Shown piece after piece: positions 14,970 to 22,742 of a stretch of 39,486 bases of DNA. Position 1 is the stretch's first letter. Each line of letters opens with the position of its first letter. A model generated the notes under the pieces. It searched no databases and had not been told where the DNA came from. It was given only the letters and a program-made list of their open reading frames with translations. This stretch comes from an uncultured Clostridia bacterium. GTDB lineage: Bacteria > Bacillota > Clostridia > Christensenellales > Aristaeellaceae. A program made the position numbers and the translations under genes. The DNA is taken from NCBI GenBank assembly GCA_946542235.1, contig CAMNKK010000010.1:1-39486 (forward strand), in the 5' to 3' direction.

Positions 14970-16769
14970 ATGAGAGAATATGTCATGGGGAACGGCGCGA
15001 TCGCGCTGGGGGCGCTGGCAGCCGGAGTTAATCTGGTGGCCGGATATCCGGGAACCCCTTCCTCTGAGATTATAGAGACGGTTTCCAGATATCCGCATGA
15101 CGGGATTCATCTGGAATGGTCGGTGAATGAAAAGGCGGCGCTGGAAGTGGCGGCGGCCGCGGCCTACAGCGGAGCCCGGGCCATGGTCACCATGAAGCAG
15201 ATGGGCCTGAATGTCGCTTCCGACCCGCTGATGTCCGTGGCTTATATCGGTGTGCGCGGAGGGCTGGTGATCGTCAGCGCGGATGATCCCGGGCCGATTT
15301 CCTCCCAGACGGAGCAGGATACCCGGCGGTTCGCGGATTTTGCCCGGATTCCCGTGTTTGACCCCTCCTCGCCGGAGGAAGCCTATGCGATGATTCAGGA
15401 TGCCTTCGAATGCTCCGAAAGATACGGGACGCCGGTGCTGTTCCGGCCTACGACCCGGGTCTGCCATGCCTATGCCTCCATTGAGGTGCCGGACACATTT
15501 GCACCCCGGAGCTATGACGGGTTTGTCCGGGATCCGGGAAAGTGGGTGATCTTTCCCCGGCTGTCCCGGGCGAATCACGGAAAGATGGAAGCGAGGAACA
15601 CGGAAATCGCGGAGGACTTTTCCGCCTACCGGTTCAACAGCGTGGAAGGAAGCGGTTCCGGAAAGGCGGTGGTGGCTTCCGGCGTCAGCTATGCCTATGT
15701 AAAGGAGTGCCTGAAGGGCCGGGAGGATATTCGGCTGATCCGGGTGGCGACAGCCTTCCCCTTCCCGGAAAAATTCATGCTGCGGGCGCTGGAGGGCGTC
15801 CGGGAGGTGCTGTGCCTGGAGGAGCTGAGCCCCTATGTGGAGGAACAGATTCTGAAAACTGCGGGCCGGCATCATCTGGAGCTCCGGGTCCGGGGAAAGC
15901 TGGACGGAACGGTGCCCCATAACGGAGAGAACAGCGTGGAGCTGTCCTCCGGCATACTGGAAGGATTTCTGGGAATCCGGAGGGAGCAGGCGCCCGCGGA
16001 AGCGGCGGATCAGCCCGCGCTGCCGGTCCGGCCGCCGGTGCTCTGCGCCGGATGCCCGCACCGGGCTTCCTTCTATGCGGTGAAGCAGGCCATGAAAGGG
16101 CGAAAGGCCTTCTTCTGCGGGGATATCGGCTGCTATACCCTGGGGAATGCCATGCCGCTGGACATGGTGGATACCTGCCTGTGCATGGGCGCGGGCATTA
16201 CCATGGCGCAGGGGCTGAACCATACGAATCCGGATGCGGTCTGCTTTGCCTTCGTGGGGGATTCAACCTTCTTCGCTTCCGGGATGACCGGCGTGGTGAA
16301 TGCGGTCTACAATGGGGCGGACATCATTCTCTGCGTGCTGGACAACTCCACCACCGCAATGACCGGGCATCAGCCGCATCCCGGTACGGGGCGGAACATG
16401 ATGGGCAGCGCGGTGGAAAAGGTGGATATTGGCCGGGTGCTGGAAGGAATAGGCGTCCGGACGGTGAGGACGGTGGATCCGCTGGAGCTGGAAAAGGCGG
16501 TGCAGGCGGTCCGGGAATGCGCGGAGGAAAAGGGCGTCCGGGCGATTCTGTTCAAATCTCCCTGCGTGGCCCTGACCCGGCCGGCGAAGAAGTGCGCCGT
16601 GGATGGGGCAAAATGCATCGCCTGCAGAAAATGCATCCGGGAAATCGGATGCCCGGCGCTGATTATGGACGGAGAAAAGGTCCGGATAGATGCCAATCTG
16701 TGCACGGGCTGCGGCCTGTGCGGCCGGATCTGCCCCGCGGGCGCCATTGGAGGTGAAGGGCATGAATAA
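14970..16769 (+). CDS. iorA: Indolepyruvate:ferredoxin oxidoreductase, alpha subunit
   Basis: A 599-residue thiamine-diphosphate enzyme subunit that decarboxylates aromatic 2-oxoacids (indolepyruvate, phenylpyruvate, hydroxyphenylpyruvate) to aryl-acetyl-CoA while reducing ferredoxin. The N-terminal pyrimidine-binding half begins GNGAIALGALAAGV. GYPGTPSSEI (residues 26-35) is typical. The ThDP/Mg motif is GDSTFFASGMTGVVNAVYN. The C-terminal ferredoxin-like domain carries two 4Fe-4S motifs, CIACRKC...C (about 549-561) and CTGCGLC...C (about 578-588). Length matches the family (about 600). The stop overlaps iorB, and the phenylacetate-CoA ligase follows, so the pathway runs from arylpyruvate through aryl-acetyl-CoA to aryl acetate, or the reverse for amino-acid synthesis from rumen aryl acids. 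Confidence 0.95.
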   Translation: MREYVMGNGAIALGALAAGVNLVAGYPGTPSSEIIETVSRYPHDGIHLEWSVNEKAALEVAAAAAYSGARAMVTMKQMGLNVASDPLMSVAYIGVRGGLVIVSADDPGPISSQTEQDTRRFADFARIPVFDPSSPEEAYAMIQDAFECSERYGTPVLFRPTTRVCHAYASIEVPDTFAPRSYDGFVRDPGKWVIFPRLSRANHGKMEARNTEIAEDFSAYRFNSVEGSGSGKAVVASGVSYAYVKECLKGREDIRLIRVATAFPFPEKFMLRALEGVREVLCLEELSPYVEEQILKTAGRHHLELRVRGKLDGTVPHNGENSVELSSGILEGFLGIRREQAPAEAADQPALPVRPPVLCAGCPHRASFYAVKQAMKGRKAFFCGDIGCYTLGNAMPLDMVDTCLCMGAGITMAQGLNHTNPDAVCFAFVGDSTFFASGMTGVVNAVYNGADIILCVLDNSTTAMTGHQPHPGTGRNMMGSAVEKVDIGRVLEGIGVRTVRTVDPLELEKAVQAVRECAEEKGVRAILFKSPCVALTRPAKKCAVDGAKCIACRKCIREIGCPALIMDGEKVRIDANLCTGCGLCGRICPAGAIGGEGHE

Positions 16770-17361
16770 GGATATTCTGATCTGCGGCGTAGGCGGACAG
16801 GGAACGGTGCTGGCTTCCCGGATCATTGCCGCGGCCGCCATGGAGGAAGGAAATACGGTCCATTCCGCAGAGACCATCGGCATGGCGCAGCGGGGAGGAT
16901 CCGTGACCAGCCATGTACGGGTCGGAGAGGCTGCCTTTTCCCCGCTGATTCCCTTCGGCGGAGCGGATCTGCTGCTGGCCTTCGAGCCGGCGGAGGCGGT
17001 GCGGAACCTGAAATATCTGAAAAAGGGCGGGAAGGCCGTGATCAATACCGCGGCCACCCGGCCGGTGACCGAGTCCCTGAAGAGCACGGGATATGACGGA
17101 AGGGAAATGACAGCCTGGCTGCAGGGAAAGTGCGACTGTGTTTTTGTGAATGCGGAGGAGGAATGCGCTCCTTTCGGCTCCGCGAAGTTTCTCAACATCA
17201 TCCTGCTGGGCGTTGCGGAGGGAACCGGAAGCCTGGGCCTTCGGCGGGAGGCGCTGCTGGAGCAGATCGGAAAGCAGGTGCCCGCCCGCTTCCTGGAGAT
17301 CAATACCAGGGCCTTCCGGCGGGGGCTGGAGATCGGAGAAGCGTCCGTAAGGACGGAATAA
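16762..17361 (+). CDS. iorB: Indolepyruvate:ferredoxin oxidoreductase, beta subunit
   Basis: A 199-residue gamma-type 2-oxoacid oxidoreductase subunit, the usual partner of IorA in an (alpha-beta) complex. The N-terminal ILICGVGGQGTVLASRII is the family signature for the CoA-binding domain, and ETIGMAQRGGSVTSHVR (about 35-51) is equally typical. The ATG at 16762 overlaps the last codons of iorA and has GGAGGTGA seven bases upstream. This RBS lies within the iorA coding end, so translation is probably coupled. Length agrees with known IorB proteins (about 190-200). Cytoplasmic. Confidence 0.94.
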   Translation: MNKDILICGVGGQGTVLASRIIAAAAMEEGNTVHSAETIGMAQRGGSVTSHVRVGEAAFSPLIPFGGADLLLAFEPAEAVRNLKYLKKGGKAVINTAATRPVTESLKSTGYDGREMTAWLQGKCDCVFVNAEEECAPFGSAKFLNIILLGVAEGTGSLGLRREALLEQIGKQVPARFLEINTRAFRRGLEIGEASVRTE

Positions 17362-17389
17362 AAGCAGAAGACAGAAGGAGGGAACAGCG

Positions 17390-18631
17390 ATGCGCATCAA
17401 CGAAAGGCAGCTGGAACAGGTGGACCGGCAGATCAAACGGATTCTGCGGAGCGGAAATTACTACAGCCGGGTTTATGAACAGGCGGGGATCCGCGGCGTG
17501 TCCAGCCCGGAGGATTTCGAGAAGATTCCCTTCACGGACAAGGCGGATCTTCGGAATGCCTATCCCCTGGGCATTCAGGCGGTTCCGGACGAGCAGGTTG
17601 TGCGGATCCATTCCTCTTCCGGCACCACCGGCAAGCCGGTGATCATTCCCTATACCGCCAGGGATGTGGAGGACTGGGCGACCATGTTTGCCCGGTGCTA
17701 TGAAATCGCGGGCATTACGGCGCAGGACCGGATTCAGATTACCCCCGGCTACGGGCTTTGGACCGCGGGCATCGGATTCCAGGCGGGCTGTGAAAAGCTG
17801 GGAGCCATGGCTATTCCCATGGGCCCCGGAAACACGGAAAAGCAGCTGCAGATGATGATGGATCTGGGCTCCACGGTGCTGTGCGCGACCTCTTCCTATG
17901 CCCTGCTGCTGGCGGAGGAAATCAACAAGCGGGGGCTGAAGGACCGGATCAGGCTGAAAAAAGGGGTGATCGGGTCCGAGCGGTGGAGCGACGCCAAACG
18001 GAATTACATCGCCCGGGAGCTTGGAATCGAGCTGTACGATATTTACGGGCTGACGGAGATCTACGGCCCCGGCATCGGGATCAACTGTGACAGGCAGCAC
18101 GGGATGCACATTTTTGATGATTATCTGTATACGGAAATTATCGACCCCCAGACCGGAGAGGTCCTGCCGGACGGAGAGGAAGGGGAGATCGTGATCACCA
18201 CCCTGGTCAAGGAGGGGGCGCCGCTGATCCGCTTCCGGACCCATGACCTTTCCCGGATCATACCCGGAGACTGCCCCTGCGGGCGGGCCTGGCCGCGGCT
18301 GGATACCATCCGGGGCAGGAGCGATGACATGTTCAAGGTGCACGGTGTGAACATGTTCCCCAGCCAGGTGGAAGAGATTCTGGGTCAGGTGGACGGCGTG
18401 TCCAGCGAATACAAGATTGATATCGCCCATGATGACCTGATCAATCGGGATATTATCATGGTGACCGCTGAAGCGGAAGGCCGGGTGGACTTCGCGCAGA
18501 CGGCCGAAAGGATCAGGCAGCTGTTCAAGTCCAGAATGAATGTGACGCCGAAGGTTGTGATCGTCTCCCTGAATACGCTGCCCCGCTCCGAAAAGAAAAC
18601 CCAGCGGGTGTTTGACCACAGGGGAGACTGA
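17390..18631 (+). CDS. paaK: Phenylacetate-CoA ligase
   Basis: A 413-residue adenylate-forming enzyme that activates aryl acetates with ATP and CoA; run backwards it could conserve energy from aryl-acetyl-CoA. The P-loop-like motif SSSGTTGKP (75-83) and the core motif YGLTEIYGPGI are of the PaaK type, and the C-terminal lid domain (DDMFKVHGVNMFPSQVEEIL) is complete. The size is right for PaaK (about 430). It sits 28 bp after iorB with AGGAGGGAACAGC as RBS. The linkage to IorAB is a known arrangement in anaerobes and makes an aryl-acid (indoleacetate or phenylacetate) substrate much more likely than other acids. Confidence 0.93.
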   Translation: MRINERQLEQVDRQIKRILRSGNYYSRVYEQAGIRGVSSPEDFEKIPFTDKADLRNAYPLGIQAVPDEQVVRIHSSSGTTGKPVIIPYTARDVEDWATMFARCYEIAGITAQDRIQITPGYGLWTAGIGFQAGCEKLGAMAIPMGPGNTEKQLQMMMDLGSTVLCATSSYALLLAEEINKRGLKDRIRLKKGVIGSERWSDAKRNYIARELGIELYDIYGLTEIYGPGIGINCDRQHGMHIFDDYLYTEIIDPQTGEVLPDGEEGEIVITTLVKEGAPLIRFRTHDLSRIIPGDCPCGRAWPRLDTIRGRSDDMFKVHGVNMFPSQVEEILGQVDGVSSEYKIDIAHDDLINRDIIMVTAEAEGRVDFAQTAERIRQLFKSRMNVTPKVVIVSLNTLPRSEKKTQRVFDHRGD

Positions 18632-18677
18632 GGATCCCGGAACGGGCGGCCGAAAACCGCCTGCAGGAAAGGAACAG

Positions 18678-18705
18678 ACAAGGGGACGGGTATCCGTCCC
18701 CTTGT
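18678..18705 (+). terminator. Strong hairpin between paaK and the MATE gene, no U-tract
   Basis: A perfect 12-bp stem (ACAAGGGGACGG, 18678-18689, with CCGTCCCCTTGT, 18694-18705) closes the tetraloop GTAT. No T-run follows (GCCGTGG), so it may pause polymerase, protect the paaK mRNA end or act as a weak terminator rather than a classical one. Confidence 0.5.
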
Positions 18706-18728
18706 GCCGTGGAAAGAGGAAAAGAAAG

Positions 18729-20504
18729 ATGATACGAAAGCTGATCCGCCAGATGCTGGCCGCGCAGACCCTGTCGGCGCTGACGGTTTCCCTGTGCCTT
18801 CTGATTGACAATATCATGACGGGACGGTTTCTGGGCGTCGGGGCGATTGCCGCGTATGAACTGGCCAATCCGATCCTGCTGGCGGTGGGCGCCCTTGGGA
18901 GCATGCTGGCTGCGGGGGTGCAGGTGGCCTGCAGCAAATCCCTGGGCAGCGGTTCCCGGACGGAGACGGACAGGGGATATTCCTCCGCGGTGGTGCTGAT
19001 GCTGGGAATTTCCCTGGTCCTGGTTTCCGCGGTGGCGGTTTTCCGCAGGCCGCTGGCGACGGCGATGGGCGCCGGCCGGGAGGGAGAGCTCTTTCAGCAG
19101 ACGGGAGATTACCTGCTGGGCTTCATTCTCGGCGCGCCGGCCTCCCTGGGGGCGCTGGTGCTGGTGCCCTTCCTCCAGATGGCCGGCCGGAGCGGCCTGC
19201 TGATCGTGGCGGTGCTGGGAATGACGGTGACGGACATCGCGCTGGATCTGCTGAATGTGCTGGTGTTCCATGGCGGGATGTTCGGCATGGGGCTGGCTTC
19301 CTCCCTCAGCTACTATGTGGCGGTGGCTGTCGCCATGAAATACTTTCTCTCCCGGAACTGCGCCTTCCGCTTTTCCTTCCGGCTGGTTACCCTGCGGAAG
19401 ATCCGGGAGCTTTTTGCCGGGGGCGTGCCGGCCGTGTTTACCATGGCGTCGTCCGTGGTTCTCGTGTTCTTTCTGAACCGGCTTCTGCTGTCCACAGGGG
19501 GAAGCGAAGCGGTGGCGGCCTTTGCGGTGGTGCTGACCATGGGCAATGCCGCCAACTGCATTTCCACCGGGGTGGGCGGGGTTTCCCTGACCCTGTCCGG
19601 CATTCTGTACCAGGAGGAGGACGGGACCGGCCTCCGGCAGCTGCTGAAGCTGCTGACGAGGTACGGAATCATCCTCGGGGCGGCTGTGGGCGCCCTGCTG
19701 GCTTTCTTTGCGCCGGAGGTGGTCGGCATCTCCATCCCGGAGCCCGGCAGGACGCGGGATCTGGCAGCCCAGGGGCTGCGGCTGTTCGCCCTGGGGCTGA
19801 TTCCCTGCTGCCTTGTCAACGTGCTGAAAAGCCTGTATCAGGGCACGGAACGGGTGATCATGACGGAAGTCATCTCCGTGCTGGAGGGGGCGGTGCTGCC
19901 TGGGGCCGCGGCCTTCCTGCTCAGCAGGATCTGGGGACTGACGGGCTGCTGGATGTATTTCGCGGCCGGAGAGCTGCTGGCGCTCCTGCTGACCGGGCTG
20001 TATGTCTGGAAAAAGAACGGGAGATTTTCCCTGGCGGCGGAATCCTTCCTGCTGCTGCGGGAGGACTTTGGGGCCGGTCCGGACAATCTGCTGGAGATGG
20101 ATATCCGCACGCCCGAAGAAGCGGCTGAGGCGGCCCGGCGGGCGGAGGCCTTCTGCAGGGAGCACGGGCAGGACGGGAAAATGGCGAACCATATGGCGCT
20201 GTGCCTGGAGGAAATTGCCGGAAACACGGTGATCCACGGGTTCGACCCGAAGAAGGACAACCACCTGTCGGTCCGGGTCCAGCACAGGGGGACGCGCTGG
20301 GTGCTGCGCTTCCGGGATGACTGCACGGCCTTTGATCCGGTGAGCTATGTGCCGGCAGGGGAGGAGGATGCCCTGGGGATCCGGCTGGTCATGGCCATGG
20401 CGGATGATATCCGCTATACCTATTCCCTGAATCTGAACAACCTGACAATCCGGCTGGACGCCGGAAAAGCGCCTTTACAGGCGGAGAAAAAGGAATTAGA
20501 ATAG
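18729..20504 (+). CDS. MATE-family transporter fused to a SpoIIAB-like ATP-binding domain
   Basis: A 591-residue two-part protein. Residues 1 to about 440 are a 12-helix MATE (MOP superfamily) exporter (opening LIRQMLAAQTLSALTVSLCL, DNIMTGRFLGVGAIAAYELA), which typically extrudes drugs or metabolites using ion gradients. Residues about 457-591 are an anti-sigma-factor-type GHKL ATPase: N-box LEEIAGNTVIHGF (N499), D530-D-C-T-A-F-D536 at the G1 position, and ALGIRLVMAMAD (G2-like). Such kinases regulate partner proteins by phosphorylation or binding. It starts at ATG 18729 (RBS GAGGAAAAG); in-frame TTG codons further upstream lack an RBS. The ATPase may gate transport or signal transporter state; that is inference. 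The substrate is unknown; aryl acids from the upstream genes are one possibility. Confidence 0.88.
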   Translation: MIRKLIRQMLAAQTLSALTVSLCLLIDNIMTGRFLGVGAIAAYELANPILLAVGALGSMLAAGVQVACSKSLGSGSRTETDRGYSSAVVLMLGISLVLVSAVAVFRRPLATAMGAGREGELFQQTGDYLLGFILGAPASLGALVLVPFLQMAGRSGLLIVAVLGMTVTDIALDLLNVLVFHGGMFGMGLASSLSYYVAVAVAMKYFLSRNCAFRFSFRLVTLRKIRELFAGGVPAVFTMASSVVLVFFLNRLLLSTGGSEAVAAFAVVLTMGNAANCISTGVGGVSLTLSGILYQEEDGTGLRQLLKLLTRYGIILGAAVGALLAFFAPEVVGISIPEPGRTRDLAAQGLRLFALGLIPCCLVNVLKSLYQGTERVIMTEVISVLEGAVLPGAAAFLLSRIWGLTGCWMYFAAGELLALLLTGLYVWKKNGRFSLAAESFLLLREDFGAGPDNLLEMDIRTPEEAAEAARRAEAFCREHGQDGKMANHMALCLEEIAGNTVIHGFDPKKDNHLSVRVQHRGTRWVLRFRDDCTAFDPVSYVPAGEEDALGIRLVMAMADDIRYTYSLNLNNLTIRLDAGKAPLQAEKKELE

Positions 20505-20611
20505 GTGGATCGGGTGCGCGGTGCTGCCGGCCTTCCCGGGAAGAAGGGATTCTCCCCGGGGAAACGGGCGGGCAAATCCGGTGCCCGGCGGACAGGAAGA
20601 GGAGCAGAGGC

Positions 20612-21346
20612 ATGAGCAGACTGGGAGATTTGATCCGCACGGAGCGGATCCGGCAGAAGATGACCCCCAAGCAGGTGGCGCGGAAATGCGGCGTCAGCGA
20701 GAGCTATCTGATGGCGGTGGAGGCCGGAACCCGGATCATCGGGGATGATCAGGCCCGGCGGATTCTGAAAACCATCGGACTCCGGCAGCAGAACGAGGCG
20801 GAGTTTACCCTCGACGATATCGCGGCGACGGTGGATCTGGCGCAGGTACAGCCCGCCCTGGCCGCGAAGGCCGCGGCCCTGAAGCCGAAGGTGAAGGAAG
20901 CGGAGAAGGTGGCCTCCTCGGAGGAGAAGGAACAGGGCGTGGCCGGAAGCATCTGGCTGGACGCGCTGCAAAGCGTAATGAAGCGCGTCCCGGTGATGAA
21001 CGCGGTCATGCAGCCCGTCCGGTACCGGCTGGTGCCGGTGGAGAACGGACGGATTGAAGGGGCCAACCCGGACAAGGTGTTTTATTATCTCGCGCCGGAT
21101 GACAGCATGCGGGGATTCCGGATTCACCGGGGGGATACCGTGCTGACCGTGCCGGCCCAGAGCCCGGTGGACGGGGCCGTGATGCTGATCAATTATCATG
21201 AGCACAGATATCTGCGGAAAATCAAGGTGCTGGGGGATCGGCAGGTCCTGCTGCAGAGCTATGACCGGGAATATGAGCAGGAAACGGCGGAGATCAGCGA
21301 AATCGGTTTTATTTCCAGATGTGTTCAGGTGACCTTTGACCTGTAG
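20612..21346 (+). CDS. XRE-family regulator with S24 (LexA/CI-like) C-terminal domain
   Basis: A 244-residue regulator. The N-terminal helix-turn-helix (about 1-55) reads RQKMTPKQVARKCGVSESYL. The C-terminal half is of S24 type: APDDSM (S165 at the nucleophile position) and YLRKIKVLGDRQVLL with K203 as candidate base. An Ala-Gly pair at 111-112 (GVAGS) is a possible self-cleavage site, though its 53-residue distance to S165 exceeds the roughly 35 in LexA and lambda CI. It may therefore be a stress-responsive repressor or a non-cleaving relative. The linker (75-110) is Ala/Lys/Glu rich and helical. It lies 107 bp after the MATE-ATPase gene with RBS GGAAGAGGAG; its own promoter was not found. 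No prophage genes are nearby. Confidence 0.88.
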   Translation: MSRLGDLIRTERIRQKMTPKQVARKCGVSESYLMAVEAGTRIIGDDQARRILKTIGLRQQNEAEFTLDDIAATVDLAQVQPALAAKAAALKPKVKEAEKVASSEEKEQGVAGSIWLDALQSVMKRVPVMNAVMQPVRYRLVPVENGRIEGANPDKVFYYLAPDDSMRGFRIHRGDTVLTVPAQSPVDGAVMLINYHEHRYLRKIKVLGDRQVLLQSYDREYEQETAEISEIGFISRCVQVTFDL

Positions 21347-21374
21347 CGCCCGTTTTCGGCGGGAGCGCGGCGGA

Positions 21375-22445
21375 TTACCCCCGGATTCCGGGGGTTTTTT
21401 TCAGCTGCAGGATGCGCCGGACGCTTTCGTCAATCCGCTCCGGGGGAATGGCGCCCGCCTCCGCCGCGCGGAGAACGCCGTCGAAAGCCTCGGCATACCC
21501 ATAGGGCATCAGCAGGATATCGGCGCCGGCCTTCAGGGCGGCGATACAGGCTTCCGCGGGGGAATAATGCTGGCGGACGGCGCCCATGGCGAGGGCGTCG
21601 GTGATGATCACGCCCCGGAAGCCCAGCTCGCCGCGAAGCTTTCCGGTCAGGAGCAGGGAGGAAAGGGACGCGGGCTCCGGCGTACCGGTCACCCGGGGAG
21701 CGGCGATGTGGGCCGCCATCACCAGCTCCGCGCCCGCTTCGATGCCGGCCCGGAAGGGGATCATTTCGCAGCGGCTGATTTCTTCCCAGGTTTTCAGGCT
21801 TTCCGCGTAGCCGGTATGGGTATCGGCGGAGGCATCCCCGTGGCCGGGGAAGTGCTTTACGCAGGCTTTGATGCCGGCGGCATGCAGGCCTTCCACATAG
21901 CGGCGGACCATGGGAGCGGCCGCTTCCGGATCGCTGCCGAAAGCCCGGTTGCCGATGACCCGGACATCGGGATTGGTGTTGACGTCCGCGACCGGGGCGA
22001 AATCCAGATCCAGGCCGAAGGCGGCAAGATATTCCCCGATGGCCTTTCCGGCCGCATAGGCCTGCTCCGGGTCTCCGGAGAGGCCGATGGATTCCATGGG
22101 CGGGATCTTCGGGACGCCGAAATCCGCCGGATGGTTTCCGATCCGGGCGACGCGGCCCCCTTCCTCGTCGATGCCCAGCAGGGGCCGGAAGGCGCCCAGG
22201 CCGTGCAGCTCTTCCGTAAAGCGCCGAAGCTGGTCCGGAGACTCGATATTCTTCCGGAAGAGGGCGAAGCCCCCGCAGGGGCGGGCGGCGAAGGCCTCCC
22301 GCATGGAATCGGAAACCCGGGCGGAGCCGGGAAGGGAGACATCTTCAATCTGTGCGGCTTCAACGGTTCCGTCCAGCGCGTCAGGCCGGATCATGAAGAG
22401 CTGGCCGACCTTTTCCCGCAGCGTCAGACTGTTCAGCTGGATCAT
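21375..22445 (-). CDS. nagZ: Beta-N-acetylhexosaminidase, glycoside hydrolase family 3 (NagZ type)
   Basis: A 356-residue single-domain GH3 enzyme expected to remove terminal beta-N-acetylglucosamine from muropeptide or chitin fragments. NagZ-specific features are K197-H-F-P-G-H-G203 followed by D208-T-H210 (the Asp-His catalytic dyad loop) and the nucleophile D283 in GVIITDALAMGAV. DEEGGRVAR (93-101) lies in the active site. No signal peptide, so it acts in the cytoplasm in cell-wall recycling. The ATG at 22445 follows AGGAGGGAAAACC; longer in-frame starts lack an RBS. It is close to the size of E. coli NagZ (341). Its C-terminal codons are also the XRE terminator on the other strand. Confidence 0.92.
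   Translation of the reverse strand: MIQLNSLTLREKVGQLFMIRPDALDGTVEAAQIEDVSLPGSARVSDSMREAFAARPCGGFALFRKNIESPDQLRRFTEELHGLGAFRPLLGIDEEGGRVARIGNHPADFGVPKIPPMESIGLSGDPEQAYAAGKAIGEYLAAFGLDLDFAPVADVNTNPDVRVIGNRAFGSDPEAAAPMVRRYVEGLHAAGIKACVKHFPGHGDASADTHTGYAESLKTWEEISRCEMIPFRAGIEAGAELVMAAHIAAPRVTGTPEPASLSSLLLTGKLRGELGFRGVIITDALAMGAVRQHYSPAEACIAALKAGADILLMPYGYAEAFDGVLRAAEAGAIPPERIDESVRRILQLKKTPGIRG
21377..21401 (+). terminator. Terminator of the XRE gene, inside the 3' end of nagZ
   Basis: CCCCCGG (21378-21384) pairs with CCGGGGG (21388-21394) around a 3-nt loop, followed by seven T. It lies 31 bp past the XRE stop and overlaps the last codons of the convergent nagZ-like gene, encoding its Thr-Pro-Gly-Ile-Arg-Gly end. 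Confidence 0.85.
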
Positions 22446-22510
22446 GGGTTTTCCCTCCTGTTTCGGACTGAGGGAGCGCCGGAGCAGGCCGTCCGGCAGT
22501 TCCTGGAACA

Positions 22511-22538
22511 AGTATAAGAAATCCGGAGGAAAATGCAA
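22511..22538 (-). promoter_or_regulatory. Candidate promoter for nagZ
   Basis: On the minus strand TATACT (22516-22511, 5/6) is preceded by TTGCAT (22538-22533) with a 16-bp spacer. It is about 65 bp upstream of the nagZ start. Confidence 0.5.
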
Positions 22539-22640
22539 GGGGGCAGCGCCGGAAAAAGGGCGCTCCGGCGGACCGCGCGGAAGGCTCCGCAGGGATCGGA
22601 ACGCTGCCGGCGCGGCCGGGAAAAACCGGAAAAGATCAGG

Positions 22641-22689
22641 ACCCCAGGCCAGAAAAACCATTGCATACGCCTGGGGTTTGGTGTAGACT
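22641..22689 (+). promoter_or_regulatory. Promoter and inverted repeat upstream of the DUF1015 gene
   Basis: TTGCAT (22661-22666) and TAGACT (22684-22689) are 17 bp apart. Nine-base inverted arms ACCCCAGGC (22641-22649) and GCCTGGGGT (22669-22677) flank the -35 box, the second arm filling the spacer. Because the repeat precedes the transcript start, it is more likely a protein-binding site than an RNA hairpin; the regulator is unknown. Confidence 0.55.
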
Positions 22690-22742
22690 GTCCGTATCCT
22701 GCCGAATCGGGGAGCAATCCCTCAGAGAAGGAGATAAGTGTC

